64,000 bases of DNA, taken from contig NZ_BAAAXV010000005.1 in NCBI RefSeq assembly GCF_039535785.1, forward strand, positions 1,550,001 through 1,614,000, given 5' to 3'. The notes under the pieces are model-generated. The model made no database searches and had not been told where the DNA came from. It worked only from the letters and a program-made list of their open reading frames with translations. Both the position numbers and the translations under genes were made by a program. This DNA is from Nonomuraea helvata (GTDB lineage: Bacteria; Actinomycetota; Actinomycetes; Streptosporangiales; Streptosporangiaceae). Positions 47,908 through 56,306 of this stretch are shown piece after piece; within the stretch, counting starts at the first letter, position 1, and every line of letters begins with the position of its first letter.

Positions 47908-49052
47908 TGTTCGTCGCGCTGAGTTTGGTAGCCGGCCTGCTCACGCCGGCCCCGCAGCTCACGGTCCCGGGCGCGGAGCAGGCCGTGGTGGCCACGCTGG
48001 ACGACCTGACCACCGCGGGCACGGTGAAGACCGGCCACACCGACCCGGCCGACTGGGCGGGCCTGCACTCGGCCGCCACCGTCAACCCGACGGGCGTGCC
48101 CGGCACCCAGATCGACGGCTATTTCCCCGACACCTCCACCACCAACGCCACGCACGGCTGGAAGCACGACTCCCAGTTCGTGATCAGGCTCCCCCACAAG
48201 TGGAACGGCGGCCTCGTCGTCAGCGGCACCCCGGGCAACAGGGAGCAGTACGCCAACGACTACACGATCTCCGACTGGGTCCTGGCCAAGGGGTACGCGT
48301 TCGCCGCCACCGACAAGGGCAACGTCGGCGTCAACTTCTACGAGGACGGCCGCCGCCCGGGCGACGCCATCGCCGAGTGGAACGACCGCGTCACCCAGCT
48401 CGCGGTGGCCGCCAAGGCGGTCGTCAGGCAGCACTACGGCAAGCGGCCGGCGCGCACGTTCGCGGCGGGCATCTCGAACGGCGGCTACCTGGTCCGGTGG
48501 CAGCTGGAGAACCGCGGCTGGCTCTACGACGGCGGCGTCGACTGGGAGGGCACGCTCTGGCGGGTCAAGGGCGACAACCTGCTGACCTTCCTGCCGCCCG
48601 CGTTGAAGGCGTACCCGGACGAGGCCGGGGTGCGGGCGGCCGGGTTCGCGGCCGGCTCGGAGTTCCTGTGGCCGTTCCACCGGCAGTACTACTGGGAGCT
48701 CACCCAGCAGCTCTACCAGAAGGAGCTGGACCCGTCCTACCAGGGCGCGGCGGCCGACTACGACTACGACGAGCGCAGGCCCTATCAGGCCGTGTCGAAG
48801 ATCGCGCTGACCGGCAGGATCACCAAGCCGCTGATCACCATCCACGGGACGCTCGACACGCTGCTGCCGATCTCCCGCGACTCCGACGTGTACGCGAAGA
48901 TGGTCGGCCCGAACCGCCCCTTCCGCTACCACCGCGTCGAGGGCGGCAACCACCTCGACAGCCTGGTGGACGTCTATCCGGACCGTCTGAAGCCCATGCT
49001 GCCGGCCTTCAGGAGCGCCTTCGAGGAGTTGGAGGGCTGGGTCAGTCCTTGA
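47904..49052 (+). CDS. Secreted alpha/beta hydrolase (tannase / 3-hydroxybutyrate-oligomer-hydrolase-like)
   Basis: The 382-residue protein starts with a weak signal peptide (MMFVALSLVAGLLTPAPQ) and has a hydrolase core: KWNGGLVVSGTPGNREQY, the nucleophile in FAAGISNGGYLVRW (Ser at about 193), the acid in ITIHGTLDTLLPIS and His in VEGGNHLDSLVD. The broad family includes tannase-like esterases and hydroxybutyrate-oligomer hydrolases. With bdhA and a symporter in the operon, an outside esterase that releases hydroxy acids is a reasonable reading. Its end overlaps the convergent glycosyltransferase gene by 11 bases. Confidence 0.8.
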   Translation: MMFVALSLVAGLLTPAPQLTVPGAEQAVVATLDDLTTAGTVKTGHTDPADWAGLHSAATVNPTGVPGTQIDGYFPDTSTTNATHGWKHDSQFVIRLPHKWNGGLVVSGTPGNREQYANDYTISDWVLAKGYAFAATDKGNVGVNFYEDGRRPGDAIAEWNDRVTQLAVAAKAVVRQHYGKRPARTFAAGISNGGYLVRWQLENRGWLYDGGVDWEGTLWRVKGDNLLTFLPPALKAYPDEAGVRAAGFAAGSEFLWPFHRQYYWELTQQLYQKELDPSYQGAAADYDYDERRPYQAVSKIALTGRITKPLITIHGTLDTLLPISRDSDVYAKMVGPNRPFRYHRVEGGNHLDSLVDVYPDRLKPMLPAFRSAFEELEGWVSP

Positions 49053-51036
49053 GGTAGCGGTGCTTGCCCGCGCGCGCCAGGCGCACCAGGTGACGCGCGC
49101 CGGGCAGCCGCCTGCCGATCCTGTGCAGCATGGTGTCCCGGCCCATGGGTGAGCGGCGTCGCTGATCGGCGGCGGCGGGCCGGACCTGGATGCGCCCCCT
49201 GCGGATCTCCAGCGCGAACCTCAGCCCGATCTCCTCCTCCGACGCCCGCAGCGACGACAGCCACCGGCCGGGGCCGAGCTGGTCGGGGGTCGGCATCATC
49301 CACTTGACCGGCACCTTGGCGACGAGCTGCCCGGCGAACTTGCCCGGCACCCCCGCCTCGACCAGCGCCGGGGCGCACACCTCGCGGCCGCTCCGCCCGG
49401 TGCTGCGCAGCACCAGCTCCATGGGCGGGCCGCCGCTCGGCGGCACGTACGGGACCGGCAGCACGACGTACACGTGCCCGTCGAGCTTCTTGATCTCCAC
49501 GCCCGGCGACACCAGGGCGATCGACTCGGAGAACGAGCGCGGCTCGACGGCCAGGCCCAGCTCGCCGTGGTCGGTCCAGCACGGCACCACCAGCCGTACC
49601 CTGGGGCGCTGGGCCAGCACGCCCAGGCAGTTGAGCGGGCCGTCGGAGCGCCCGACCCGGCTCCTGGCCTGGTTCGCGCCCCCGAACATGCGTACGTGCA
49701 CCTCCCACTGACCGGGCTTGAGCGGCTCGCCGTGGGCGGCCTTGGTCACGTCGAGCCTGGCCTCACCCTTGATCTGCACCCTGACCTTGTTGCGGCCGTC
49801 GGGGACGGTCTCCACGTGCTGCGTCATCGGCAGGAAGTGGATCGCGCCCGTCTCGGAGTGGCGCACGTAGAGGTCCACGCGGGCCCGCTCGACCGCCTCG
49901 GTGACGTCGGTGACGCTGTCGTCCAGCGAGGCGGTCTCCAGGGCGCGCGGCGGGATCCAGTGCACGCGCTCGCCCTGCGTGCGGTACCTGTCGGGCGTGC
50001 CGTCGCCCGACAGGACCTCCACATTCAGCCCGAGCACCAGCACGTGGGCGTCCCAGCGCACTTCGGTCAGGTCGGCGCGGAGGCCGGCGCGCCTGGAGGA
50101 GTTCGATAGGAGCACGACCTGGTCCAGGCGGCCCATGCGGACGTACGCGGCCACCACGCGGAGCTGGACCGGGAGGTAGCGGTCGAGCCGCGCGGGGAAC
50201 CGCTCCATCACGAGCTCCTGCGCCACCCGGAAGTGCAGGCCGCGATCGACGGAGGAGTCGGCGAACCTGGCGGTCAGCAGCGGGCGCAGGACCGCGTAGC
50301 GGAACCAGTGGGCGTACATGCGGTCGCGCTGGCGGCCCTCGCCGACGTAGGTGTCGATGTCGTCGAGGACCCCGATCAGCTCCTTGGCCATCGTCCGCGG
50401 CTCCTCCTCGCCCCCGCGCCGATCGCCGAGGTGGCAGCAGACGTGCTCGGAGAGCACGGCGATGACCTTGGCGCGCAGGTAGGCCCGCATCGCGAACGCC
50501 TGCTCGGCCATCCGGCCGCCGGGCACGGCGAAGCCCAGGTCGTGCTCCTCCAGGAAGGCGCGGCGGTAGAGCTGCTGCGGCACGAGCAGGCTGAGCAGCC
50601 GGTCGCGCAGGATGTCGGCGCGTGCCGTGCCACGCTCGAAGGCGGTCATCGGCGGCCCGAAGTCCCGGATCAGGCGGCCGATCAGGACGTCGGCGTCGGT
50701 CTCCACGGCGCGCTCGTACATGCGGGCGATCGCGTCCTTCTCCAGCCGGTCGCCCTGGTCGAGGAAGTACACGTAGTCGCCGGTGGCGGCCGCGAGGGCC
50801 ACGTTGCGGCCGCGCGTCGGTGAGCCGGTGTGCGGCAGGTGCATCACGCGGACGTTCTGGCGGGCGGCGGCGATGGTGTCGAGCCGCTCACCTATCCCGT
50901 CGGTGGAGCCGTCGTCCACGAAGATCACTTGGTATTCGGCCGCCGGCATGGTCTGCTCCACGGCCGAACGGATGCACGCGTTGGCGGTCACACCCGGATT
51001 GTGGACATTGACGATCACGCTGACCTTCACACCCAT
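49042..51036 (-). CDS. Glycosyltransferase family 2, large form (TarS-like layout)
   Basis: The 664-residue protein starts with a GT-A domain: VSVIVNVHNPGVTANACIRS, VDDGSTDG (about residues 40-47), GSPTRGRNVALAAATGDYVY and FLDQGDRLEKDAI, with an acidic metal motif. From about residue 330 there are beta-rich repeats (for example LDVTKAAHGEPLKPGQWEVH) and a basic C-terminus. This layout recalls wall-teichoic-acid glycosyltransferases (TarS/TarQ) with C-terminal trimerisation and carbohydrate modules. The acceptor is therefore likely a cell-wall polymer, by inference. No membrane helix is seen. Confidence 0.8.
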   Translation of the reverse strand: MGVKVSVIVNVHNPGVTANACIRSAVEQTMPAAEYQVIFVDDGSTDGIGERLDTIAAARQNVRVMHLPHTGSPTRGRNVALAAATGDYVYFLDQGDRLEKDAIARMYERAVETDADVLIGRLIRDFGPPMTAFERGTARADILRDRLLSLLVPQQLYRRAFLEEHDLGFAVPGGRMAEQAFAMRAYLRAKVIAVLSEHVCCHLGDRRGGEEEPRTMAKELIGVLDDIDTYVGEGRQRDRMYAHWFRYAVLRPLLTARFADSSVDRGLHFRVAQELVMERFPARLDRYLPVQLRVVAAYVRMGRLDQVVLLSNSSRRAGLRADLTEVRWDAHVLVLGLNVEVLSGDGTPDRYRTQGERVHWIPPRALETASLDDSVTDVTEAVERARVDLYVRHSETGAIHFLPMTQHVETVPDGRNKVRVQIKGEARLDVTKAAHGEPLKPGQWEVHVRMFGGANQARSRVGRSDGPLNCLGVLAQRPRVRLVVPCWTDHGELGLAVEPRSFSESIALVSPGVEIKKLDGHVYVVLPVPYVPPSGGPPMELVLRSTGRSGREVCAPALVEAGVPGKFAGQLVAKVPVKWMMPTPDQLGPGRWLSSLRASEEEIGLRFALEIRRGRIQVRPAAADQRRRSPMGRDTMLHRIGRRLPGARHLVRLARAGKHRYLKD

Positions 51037-51106
51037 GCGGCCAGCGTGCGCGGATATACCCCTTCCGGCGGGGCGGCTTGCCGATTAGAGAAGGAAAGTT
51101 GACCCT

Positions 51107-51817
51107 CTAATACCAACCCACCGACTGTGAATGGCCCCATGCGGCGCAGGGCGTGCCGTAACGGCCCTTGATATAGCCGAGGCCCCACTTGATCTGGGTT
51201 GCGGCATTGGTCTGCCAGTCGGCGCCCGCGCTGGCCATCTTGCTGCCTGGCAGGGACTGCGGGATGCCGTACGCGCCGGAGTAGCGGTTCATCGCCCGCT
51301 CGTTCCAGCCGCTCTCCTTGGTCCAGAGCCGCTCCAGGCAGCCCCACTGGTCGCTCCAGCCCATGGAGGCGAGCATGGTCTTGGCGGTGGCCTTGTTGCT
51401 GCCCGGCGAGGGATCGCTGCCCGGCGGGAAGTTCATGGACGGGAACCCGTCGCCGCCCGGCGCCTTCTTGGGCACGACCCAGTCGAGGTCGTTCTTGCCC
51501 GCACCGGAACGGCCCTGCTTCAGCTTGTCCGCCTTGGCCGCCTGCTCGGCCGCGTTCTTGAGCGCGTCGCTCTTGGGGTCGGGCACATAGAGGTTGCCGC
51601 TGACGATCGCGCCGAGCTGCTCCGCCGTGAAAGGATCCACGGGCGGCCTCTTGGCGTTCTCCATCGCGCGGTAGGCGACGAAGCCGCCTCCGCCGACGAC
51701 GACCGCCAGGGAGGCGGCGATGATGATGACCCGCTTCGGGGTGAAACGCGCAGGCCGGCGCGCCGAGGGCAGGTCTTCCTTCGGGGGGCGCTCACTCAAC
51801 TGCGGACCGGGGCTCAC
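51107..51817 (-). CDS. Membrane-anchored lytic-transglycosylase-like cell-wall protein
   Basis: The 236-residue protein has a short cytoplasmic part, one membrane helix (VIIIAASLAVVVGGGGFVAY), a linker of about 80 residues, and a C-terminal muraminidase-like domain. That domain has WGCLERLWTKESGWNERAMN (probable catalytic Glu in KESGW), SGAYGIPQSLPGSKM and IKWGLGYIKGRYG, the pattern of actinobacterial SLT/Rpf-like proteins. The frame extends to a TTG at 51856; I prefer GTG 51817, although neither has a good Shine-Dalgarno sequence. The leader contains strong secondary structure. Confidence 0.85.
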   Translation of the reverse strand: MSPGPQLSERPPKEDLPSARRPARFTPKRVIIIAASLAVVVGGGGFVAYRAMENAKRPPVDPFTAEQLGAIVSGNLYVPDPKSDALKNAAEQAAKADKLKQGRSGAGKNDLDWVVPKKAPGGDGFPSMNFPPGSDPSPGSNKATAKTMLASMGWSDQWGCLERLWTKESGWNERAMNRYSGAYGIPQSLPGSKMASAGADWQTNAATQIKWGLGYIKGRYGTPCAAWGHSQSVGWY

Positions 51818-51922
51818 GAACCATGAGCTTGCCTTGTCCCGGGGGGTGGTCCGCAACCGAAACGCGGTAATCGCTTGGTTCTACATTGATTAACCGGCTG
51901 GTAAGCACGGCGTTTCCCATCG

Positions 51923-51940
51923 GTGTGATTTTGGTCACAC
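51923..51940. promoter_or_regulatory. Inverted repeat GTGTGA-N6-TCACAC
   Basis: A perfect 6-bp inverted repeat in the divergent promoter region between the transglycosylase-like gene and afsQ1. The TCAC half resembles GTnAC-type response-regulator half-sites. Confidence 0.45.
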
Positions 51941-51948
51941 GAGCCACA

Positions 51949-51998
51949 GGCTCCCCTTCGGGCACCCGTGACCGAAGGGGAGCCAGTTTCAGGGTGCC
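51949..51998. other. Structured element with a 13-bp stem and possible pseudoknot
   Basis: GGCTCCCCTTCGG (51949-51961) pairs exactly with 51972-51984 around a 10-base loop. The loop sequence GGCACCC (51961-51967) is also complementary to 51992-51998, so a pseudoknot or switch between two folds is possible. On the minus strand it lies in the long leader of the transglycosylase-like gene. Confidence 0.5.
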
Positions 51999-52028
51999 GC
52001 TCCCACTTCTGGATCCCATCCACGACAT

Positions 52029-52044
52029 GTCACAGTTTGGTGAC
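52029..52044. promoter_or_regulatory. AfsQ1-type box GTCAC-N6-GTGAC
   Basis: The sequence GTCAC-AGTTTG-GTGAC fits the described AfsQ1 consensus GTnAC-n6-GTnAC exactly. It is 33 bases upstream of the afsQ1-like start and on the shared side of the transglycosylase-like gene. Confidence 0.65.
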
Positions 52045-52077
52045 TTAGTTCGGGCATTCGGGACATGGAATAATAAT

Positions 52078-52758
52078 GTGCGCGTGGCCGGCATCCTCCT
52101 TGTTGAAGACGACCCCTCCGTCCGCACTGCTCTCGAGCTCGCGTTGACCCGGCAGGGGCATTCCGTCACGTCCTATGCGACCGGCGAGGAGGCGCTCGAC
52201 CACATCAGGGCCCGGCGCCCGGAGATCGCGATCCTCGACGTGATGCTCCCGGGCATCGACGGGATCGAGGTGTGCCGCCGCGTACGCAAGCTCGACCAGC
52301 TGCCCGTCATCCTGCTCACGGCCCGCGGCGACGACCTGGACGTGGTGGTCGGGCTGGAGGCCGGCGCGGACGACTACGTGGTCAAGCCGGTCGAGCCCAG
52401 GGTTCTGGACGCGCGCATCCGCGCCATCCTGCGCAGGGCCGAGTCCGCCGCCTCCGATCGCATCACCTTCGGCGACCTCGTGATCGACCGGGGCGCGCTC
52501 AAGGTCACCTTGGCCGACAAGGAGATCCATCTGACGCCGACCGAGCTGCGGCTGCTGCTCGAGCTCGTACGCCACCCCGGCCAGGTGCTCAACCGCCGCT
52601 ACCTGCTGCGCGAGGTGTGGGACCACACGCACATCGCCGACTCGCGACTGGTGGACGCCTGTGTGCAGCGGATCCGCGCGAAGATCGAGCCGAAGCCGGC
52701 CGAGCCCGTGTTCATCCACACGGTGCGCGGGTTCGGCTACCGTTTCAGCCCTCCGTGA
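52078..52758 (+). CDS. afsQ1: OmpR-family response regulator, AfsQ1-like
   Basis: The 226-residue protein has a receiver domain (phosphorylated Asp in ILDVMLPGIDG, about residue 53; LLVEDDPS at the start; VKPVEPRVL with the Lys) and an OmpR-type winged helix (LTPTELRLLLELVRHPGQVL, then RIRAKIEPKPAEPVFIHTVR). The stretch RTALELALTRQGHSVTSYAT and GLEAGADDYVVKP closely follow Streptomyces AfsQ1, which links nitrogen metabolism and antibiotic production. GTG at 52078 or 52084 could be the start. The stop overlaps the kinase start as GTGA. Confidence 0.88.
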   Translation: MRVAGILLVEDDPSVRTALELALTRQGHSVTSYATGEEALDHIRARRPEIAILDVMLPGIDGIEVCRRVRKLDQLPVILLTARGDDLDVVVGLEAGADDYVVKPVEPRVLDARIRAILRRAESAASDRITFGDLVIDRGALKVTLADKEIHLTPTELRLLLELVRHPGQVLNRRYLLREVWDHTHIADSRLVDACVQRIRAKIEPKPAEPVFIHTVRGFGYRFSPP

Positions 52759-54167
52759 TCCCGCTGCCCACCGGGCTGCGCGCCCGTCTCGTCATCACGT
52801 TCACGCTCGTCGCCGTCACAGCGTCGACGCTGGTCGCCACCATCGGCTTCGAGCTCGCCAAGACCGCGCTCGTGACCCGGGCCGAGAGCACCTCGCTCGA
52901 CCTGGTCACCAGGGAGCTGAGCAGCATCACCTTCCCCGTCGGCAGGCTCAGGCCGGGCGAGGCCGCTCCGACGACCAAGGATCTCGACCGCGTGACCGCC
53001 GCGCTGAGCGGGCCGGGCAGAAGCGTGCTGATCGAGTACGGCAACATGGTCTCCGCCGAGGGGTCCATGACCATGAGCGACGTGCCCAACGAGCTCTACG
53101 GCCGGGCCAAGCAGAGCGTCGTCACCCAGCGCAAGATCATCGATGACCAGCTCTGGCTCATCGTCGGCGCCGAGGTCTACCGCGACGCCGACAGCGTGCC
53201 CGAGGCCACGGGGCTGCGTGCGTTCGTCTTCTTCCCGATGCACGACGACGAAAGTCAGCTCGACACGCTCAGGTCCACGCTCGTCCAGGGCGGCGCGGCC
53301 ATCGTGCTGATCGCCCTGGTCGTGGCGCTGCTGTCGGCCAGGCAGGTGCTGCTGCCGGTCAGGCGGCTCAGCGCGGCCGCGCAGGCGCTCGGCCAGGGCA
53401 GGCTGGACACCCGCCTGCCCGTCCACGGGCAGGACGAGCTGGCCGAGCTGACCGCCAGGTTCAACGACGCGGCCGCGGCGCTGGAGCTGAGCGTGTCGGA
53501 GCTGCGCGCGCTGGAGGCCATGTCACGCAGGTTCGTGGCGGACGTCTCGCACGAGCTGCGCACGCCCCTGACCGCGATGACGGCCGTGGCCGACATGCTC
53601 TCGGAGGAGGCCAACCGGCTGCCCGATGCGCCGGCGGAGGCCGTACGGCTGGTGCTCAGGGAGATCGAGCGCCTGCGCGAGCTGGTCGAGCACCTCATCG
53701 AGATCAGCCGCTTCGACGCGGGCACGGCCACGCTCAACCTCGAGCCGGTGAACGTGGCCGACGCCATCACGGACTGCCTGGAGGTACGCGGCTGGAGCGA
53801 CCAGGTGGAGGTCAAGGCCTCCCAGGGGTTGACCGTGAACCTCGATCCGAGGAGGTTCGACGTCATCGTGGCCAACCTGGTCGGCAACGCACTCAAGCAC
53901 GGTGAGCGGCCGGTCGTGGTGAGCGCCAGGGGCACGGAGAACGGCCTGGAGGTGAAGGTGCGCGACCACGGCAAGGGCATTCCGGCCGAGGCGCTGCCGC
54001 ACGTCTTCGACCGCTTCTTCAAGGCGGGCGCGGGCCGGGCCCGCAGCCAGGGCAGCGGCCTCGGCCTCGCGATCGCCAGGGCGAACGTCCACCTCCACGG
54101 CGGCACGATCTCCGTACGCCACCAGAACCCCGGCACTCTGTTCACCGTCTGGCTTCCACACTCATGA
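52755..54167 (+). CDS. afsQ2: Sensor histidine kinase, AfsQ2-like
   Basis: The 470-residue protein has two membrane helices (about residues 10-34 and 175-195) around an outside sensor domain of about 140 residues, then a HAMP linker (RQVLLPVRRLSAAAQALGQG), the phospho-acceptor His in FVADVSHELRTPLTAM (about 265), and the ATPase with NLVGNALKHGE, DHGKGIPAEALPHVFDRFF and GSGLGLAIAR. It forms a pair with the overlapping AfsQ1-like regulator and is followed by a coupled lipoprotein gene, the afsQ1-Q2-Q3 order. The signal sensed is not known. Confidence 0.92.
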   Translation: MIPLPTGLRARLVITFTLVAVTASTLVATIGFELAKTALVTRAESTSLDLVTRELSSITFPVGRLRPGEAAPTTKDLDRVTAALSGPGRSVLIEYGNMVSAEGSMTMSDVPNELYGRAKQSVVTQRKIIDDQLWLIVGAEVYRDADSVPEATGLRAFVFFPMHDDESQLDTLRSTLVQGGAAIVLIALVVALLSARQVLLPVRRLSAAAQALGQGRLDTRLPVHGQDELAELTARFNDAAAALELSVSELRALEAMSRRFVADVSHELRTPLTAMTAVADMLSEEANRLPDAPAEAVRLVLREIERLRELVEHLIEISRFDAGTATLNLEPVNVADAITDCLEVRGWSDQVEVKASQGLTVNLDPRRFDVIVANLVGNALKHGERPVVVSARGTENGLEVKVRDHGKGIPAEALPHVFDRFFKAGAGRARSQGSGLGLAIARANVHLHGGTISVRHQNPGTLFTVWLPHS

Positions 54168-54772
54168 AAGCTCTGCTTATGGCCTCCACTCCGTGGAGGC
54201 GGGCTCGGTCGCCTCGATGCCGCCGCCTTCCCCCGCTCTGGTCGCTACGCTCCCGCCGCTCCTCCAGGCGACGGCACTCCCTCGCTCTGACTCTTTTCTG
54301 CCTGGTCGCCGTGGCGGCCTGTGGCATCTCGCCCACGGACGTCCAGGATCGCGGCAACGTGCCCACCGTCAGGATCCCGCCGCCGTCCAAGACGATCTAT
54401 CTGATCAGGGACGGCAAGCTCGCCCTGGAGCCGGCCGACGTCGAGAACGACACCGTCGGGAGCCTGCTCGGCGCGCTCTTCGCGGCCTCCGAACAGCCGC
54501 TCGGCGAGCGGGACACCGCGCTGCGCGGCTTCACGTACCTGGGGATCAAGGACTCGCTCAACCCCGTGCAGCGGGACGAGATCCAGCTTCCGCGCACCTC
54601 GACGCTGACCGTCTACATCAGGGGCGACGGCACGCTGACCAAGCTGGGCAAGGCGCAGATCGTCTGCACGGCGCAGCAGGACGCGGCGTTCGAGCTGGTC
54701 AAGATCGTCCGCGAGAACGTGCACCGCCCCTCCAAGCCGGAGGGACGGTACACCTGTGGCGAGCTGAAATAG
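54164..54772 (+). CDS. Probable lipoprotein with a GerMN-like domain (AfsQ3-type position)
   Basis: The 202-residue protein has an unusually long Arg-rich start (about 38 residues, encoded by a REP-like structured repeat), then a hydrophobic run ending in the lipobox VAAC (Cys53). The outside domain has VGSLLGALFAASEQPLGERD and TYLGIKDSLNPVQ, resembling GerMN/LpqB-type domains. It is coupled to the kinase gene by an ATGA overlap, as with the lipoproteins afsQ3, cseA or lpqB next to two-component systems. It probably modulates the kinase from outside; that is inference. Whether so long a positive N-terminus is efficiently exported is uncertain. Confidence 0.78.
   Translation: MKALLMASTPWRRARSPRCRRLPPLWSLRSRRSSRRRHSLALTLFCLVAVAACGISPTDVQDRGNVPTVRIPPPSKTIYLIRDGKLALEPADVENDTVGSLLGALFAASEQPLGERDTALRGFTYLGIKDSLNPVQRDEIQLPRTSTLTVYIRGDGTLTKLGKAQIVCTAQQDAAFELVKIVRENVHRPSKPEGRYTCGELK
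54182..54300. repeat. REP-like structured insertion at the 5-prime end of the lipoprotein gene
   Basis: A perfect hairpin GCCTCCAC-TCC-GTGGAGGC at 54182-54200 is followed by a longer-range stem (GTCGCCT at 54208-54214 with AGGCGAC at 54266-54272) and by a run of GCTCC/GCTC-type repeats. The codon pattern (CGx runs) is unlike the neighbouring genes. Confidence 0.5.
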
Positions 54773-54780
54773 CCCGACCG

Positions 54781-56100
54781 CTAAAGGCTGAGGTCCTCCA
54801 GCATCTCCGTCACCAGGGCGGCGATCGGAGAGCGCTCCGAGCGGGTCAGCGTGACGTGCGCGAAGAGGGGGTGGCCCTTGAGCTTCTCCACCACCGCCAC
54901 CACGCCGTCGTGCCGGCCGACCCGGAGGTTGTCACGCTGGGCGATGTCGTGGGTGAGCACCACCCGCGAGTTGGCGCCGATCCGGCTCAGCACCGTCAGC
55001 AGCACCCCGCGCTCCAGCGACTGGGCCTCGTCCACGATCACGAACGCGTCGTGCAGCGACCGGCCGCGGATGTGCGTCAGCGGGAGGACCTCCAGCATGC
55101 CCCTGTCGAGCACCTCCTCGATCACCTCGGGCGAGGTGATCGCGCCGAGCGTGTCGTAGACCGCCTGCGCCCACGGGCCCATCTTCTCGCCCTCGGTGCC
55201 CGGCAGGTAGCCGAGCTCCTGGCCGCCCACCGCGTAGAGCGGGCGGAAGACGACCACCTTGCGGTGCTGGCGGCGCTCCAGGACCGCCTCCAGGCCCGCG
55301 CAGAGTGCCAGCGCCGACTTGCCGGTGCCGGCCCGGCCGCCCAGCGAGACGATGCCGATCTCCGGGTCCATCAGCAGGTCGAGCGCGATGCGCTGCTCGG
55401 CGGAGCGGCCGTGCAGGCCGAACACCTCGCGGTCGCCGCGCACGAGCCGTACGGACTTGTCCGGCTGCACCCGGCCGAGCGCCGAGCCCTTGGCCGACAG
55501 CAGTCGCAGCCCGGTGTGCGCCGGCAGGTCCCTGGCCTCCTCAAGGTCGGCGGCGCCCTGGTCGAAGAGCGCCTCGACGTCCTCGGTGGTCACCTGGACC
55601 TCGGCCATCCCGGTCCAGCCCGACTCGTGGACGAGCTCGGCCCGGTACTCCTCGGCTGCCAGGCCGATCGAGGCCGCCTTGACCCGCAGCGGCAGATCCT
55701 TGGACACCAGCACGACGTCGCAGCCCTCGGCGTCCAGCGAACGGGCCACGGTCAGGATGCGTGTGTCGTTGTCCCCCAGGCGGAACCCGACGGGCAGGAT
55801 CGAAGGATCACTGTGGTTGAGCTCAACCCTGATCGTGCCGTCTCCCGTAGGCATCGCCTCGTCGAGCCTGCCGTACTGGATCCGCAGGTCGTCAAGGTAA
55901 CGCAGGGCCTTACGCGCGAAGTAGCCGAGCTCTGGATGGTGCCGCTTGCCCTCCAGTTCGGTGATGACCACGATCGGCAGGACGACGTCGTGCTCGGCGA
56001 AGCGTGTCATAGCCGCCGGGTCGGCCAGCAGGACCGACGTGTCGAGCACGTACGTGCGCTTCGCCGACTGGTGAGTAGGGTTGCTCGAGGACACTGCCAC
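54781..56100 (-). CDS. PIN domain-PhoH ATPase fusion (PhoH2)
   Basis: The 439-residue protein has an N-terminal PIN ribonuclease domain (TYVLDTSVLLADPAAMTRFA, then acids in DNDTRILTVA and VVLVSKDLPLR) and a C-terminal PhoH-type helicase/ATPase domain with Walker A GGRAGTGKSALALC (about 262-275) and Walker B FVIVDEAQSLERG. PhoH2 proteins unwind and cleave RNA in an ATP-dependent way. In mycobacteria the gene (Rv1095) is in the same neighbourhood. In some species phoH2 follows a small antitoxin gene; none is seen here. The GTG start has GGGGAG five bases upstream. Confidence 0.92.
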   Translation of the reverse strand: MAVSSSNPTHQSAKRTYVLDTSVLLADPAAMTRFAEHDVVLPIVVITELEGKRHHPELGYFARKALRYLDDLRIQYGRLDEAMPTGDGTIRVELNHSDPSILPVGFRLGDNDTRILTVARSLDAEGCDVVLVSKDLPLRVKAASIGLAAEEYRAELVHESGWTGMAEVQVTTEDVEALFDQGAADLEEARDLPAHTGLRLLSAKGSALGRVQPDKSVRLVRGDREVFGLHGRSAEQRIALDLLMDPEIGIVSLGGRAGTGKSALALCAGLEAVLERRQHRKVVVFRPLYAVGGQELGYLPGTEGEKMGPWAQAVYDTLGAITSPEVIEEVLDRGMLEVLPLTHIRGRSLHDAFVIVDEAQSLERGVLLTVLSRIGANSRVVLTHDIAQRDNLRVGRHDGVVAVVEKLKGHPLFAHVTLTRSERSPIAALVTEMLEDLSL

Positions 56101-56248
56101 ACGTTCTCCCCCGGGCGCCCATTGGGGCGGGCACCCTGCAGACGAGGCGGGAATTGGACCGGGCCCCCTTCCCCGACCGCAAGCTGCCGTCGGCGCCGGG
56201 TCCCGGCCCCCCTCGGCAGTTCTTGGTGCAAAGGCGGGCCCTCTCCGG

Positions 56249-56271
56249 ATATCCGACCTGCGGCCGGATAT
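56249..56271. promoter_or_regulatory. Inverted repeat ATATCCG-N9-CGGATAT upstream of the PhoH-like gene
   Basis: A perfect 7-bp inverted repeat lies midway in the 206-base gap between the PhoH-like and prenyltransferase genes, both on the minus strand. It is operator-like; no other feature was seen in this gap. Confidence 0.45.
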
Positions 56272-56306
56272 TTCCTACGTTACGTCGTGAATGCCCAGAT
56301 GTCGCG

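Noticed and set aside
51857..52020. ydaO-type (c-di-AMP) riboswitch upstream of the transglycosylase-like gene
   Set aside because: Such genes often have this riboswitch in actinobacteria, but the conserved core sequences were not found; only an unrelated stem and possible pseudoknot are present.
51792..52028. Minus-strand ORF ending ...VTKITPMGNAVLTSRL and continuing to the transglycosylase-like start
   Set aside because: It reads protein-like for a while but has low third-position GC, no ribosome-binding site, runs through the 13-bp hairpin and overlaps the next gene's start; I treat the region as a structured leader.
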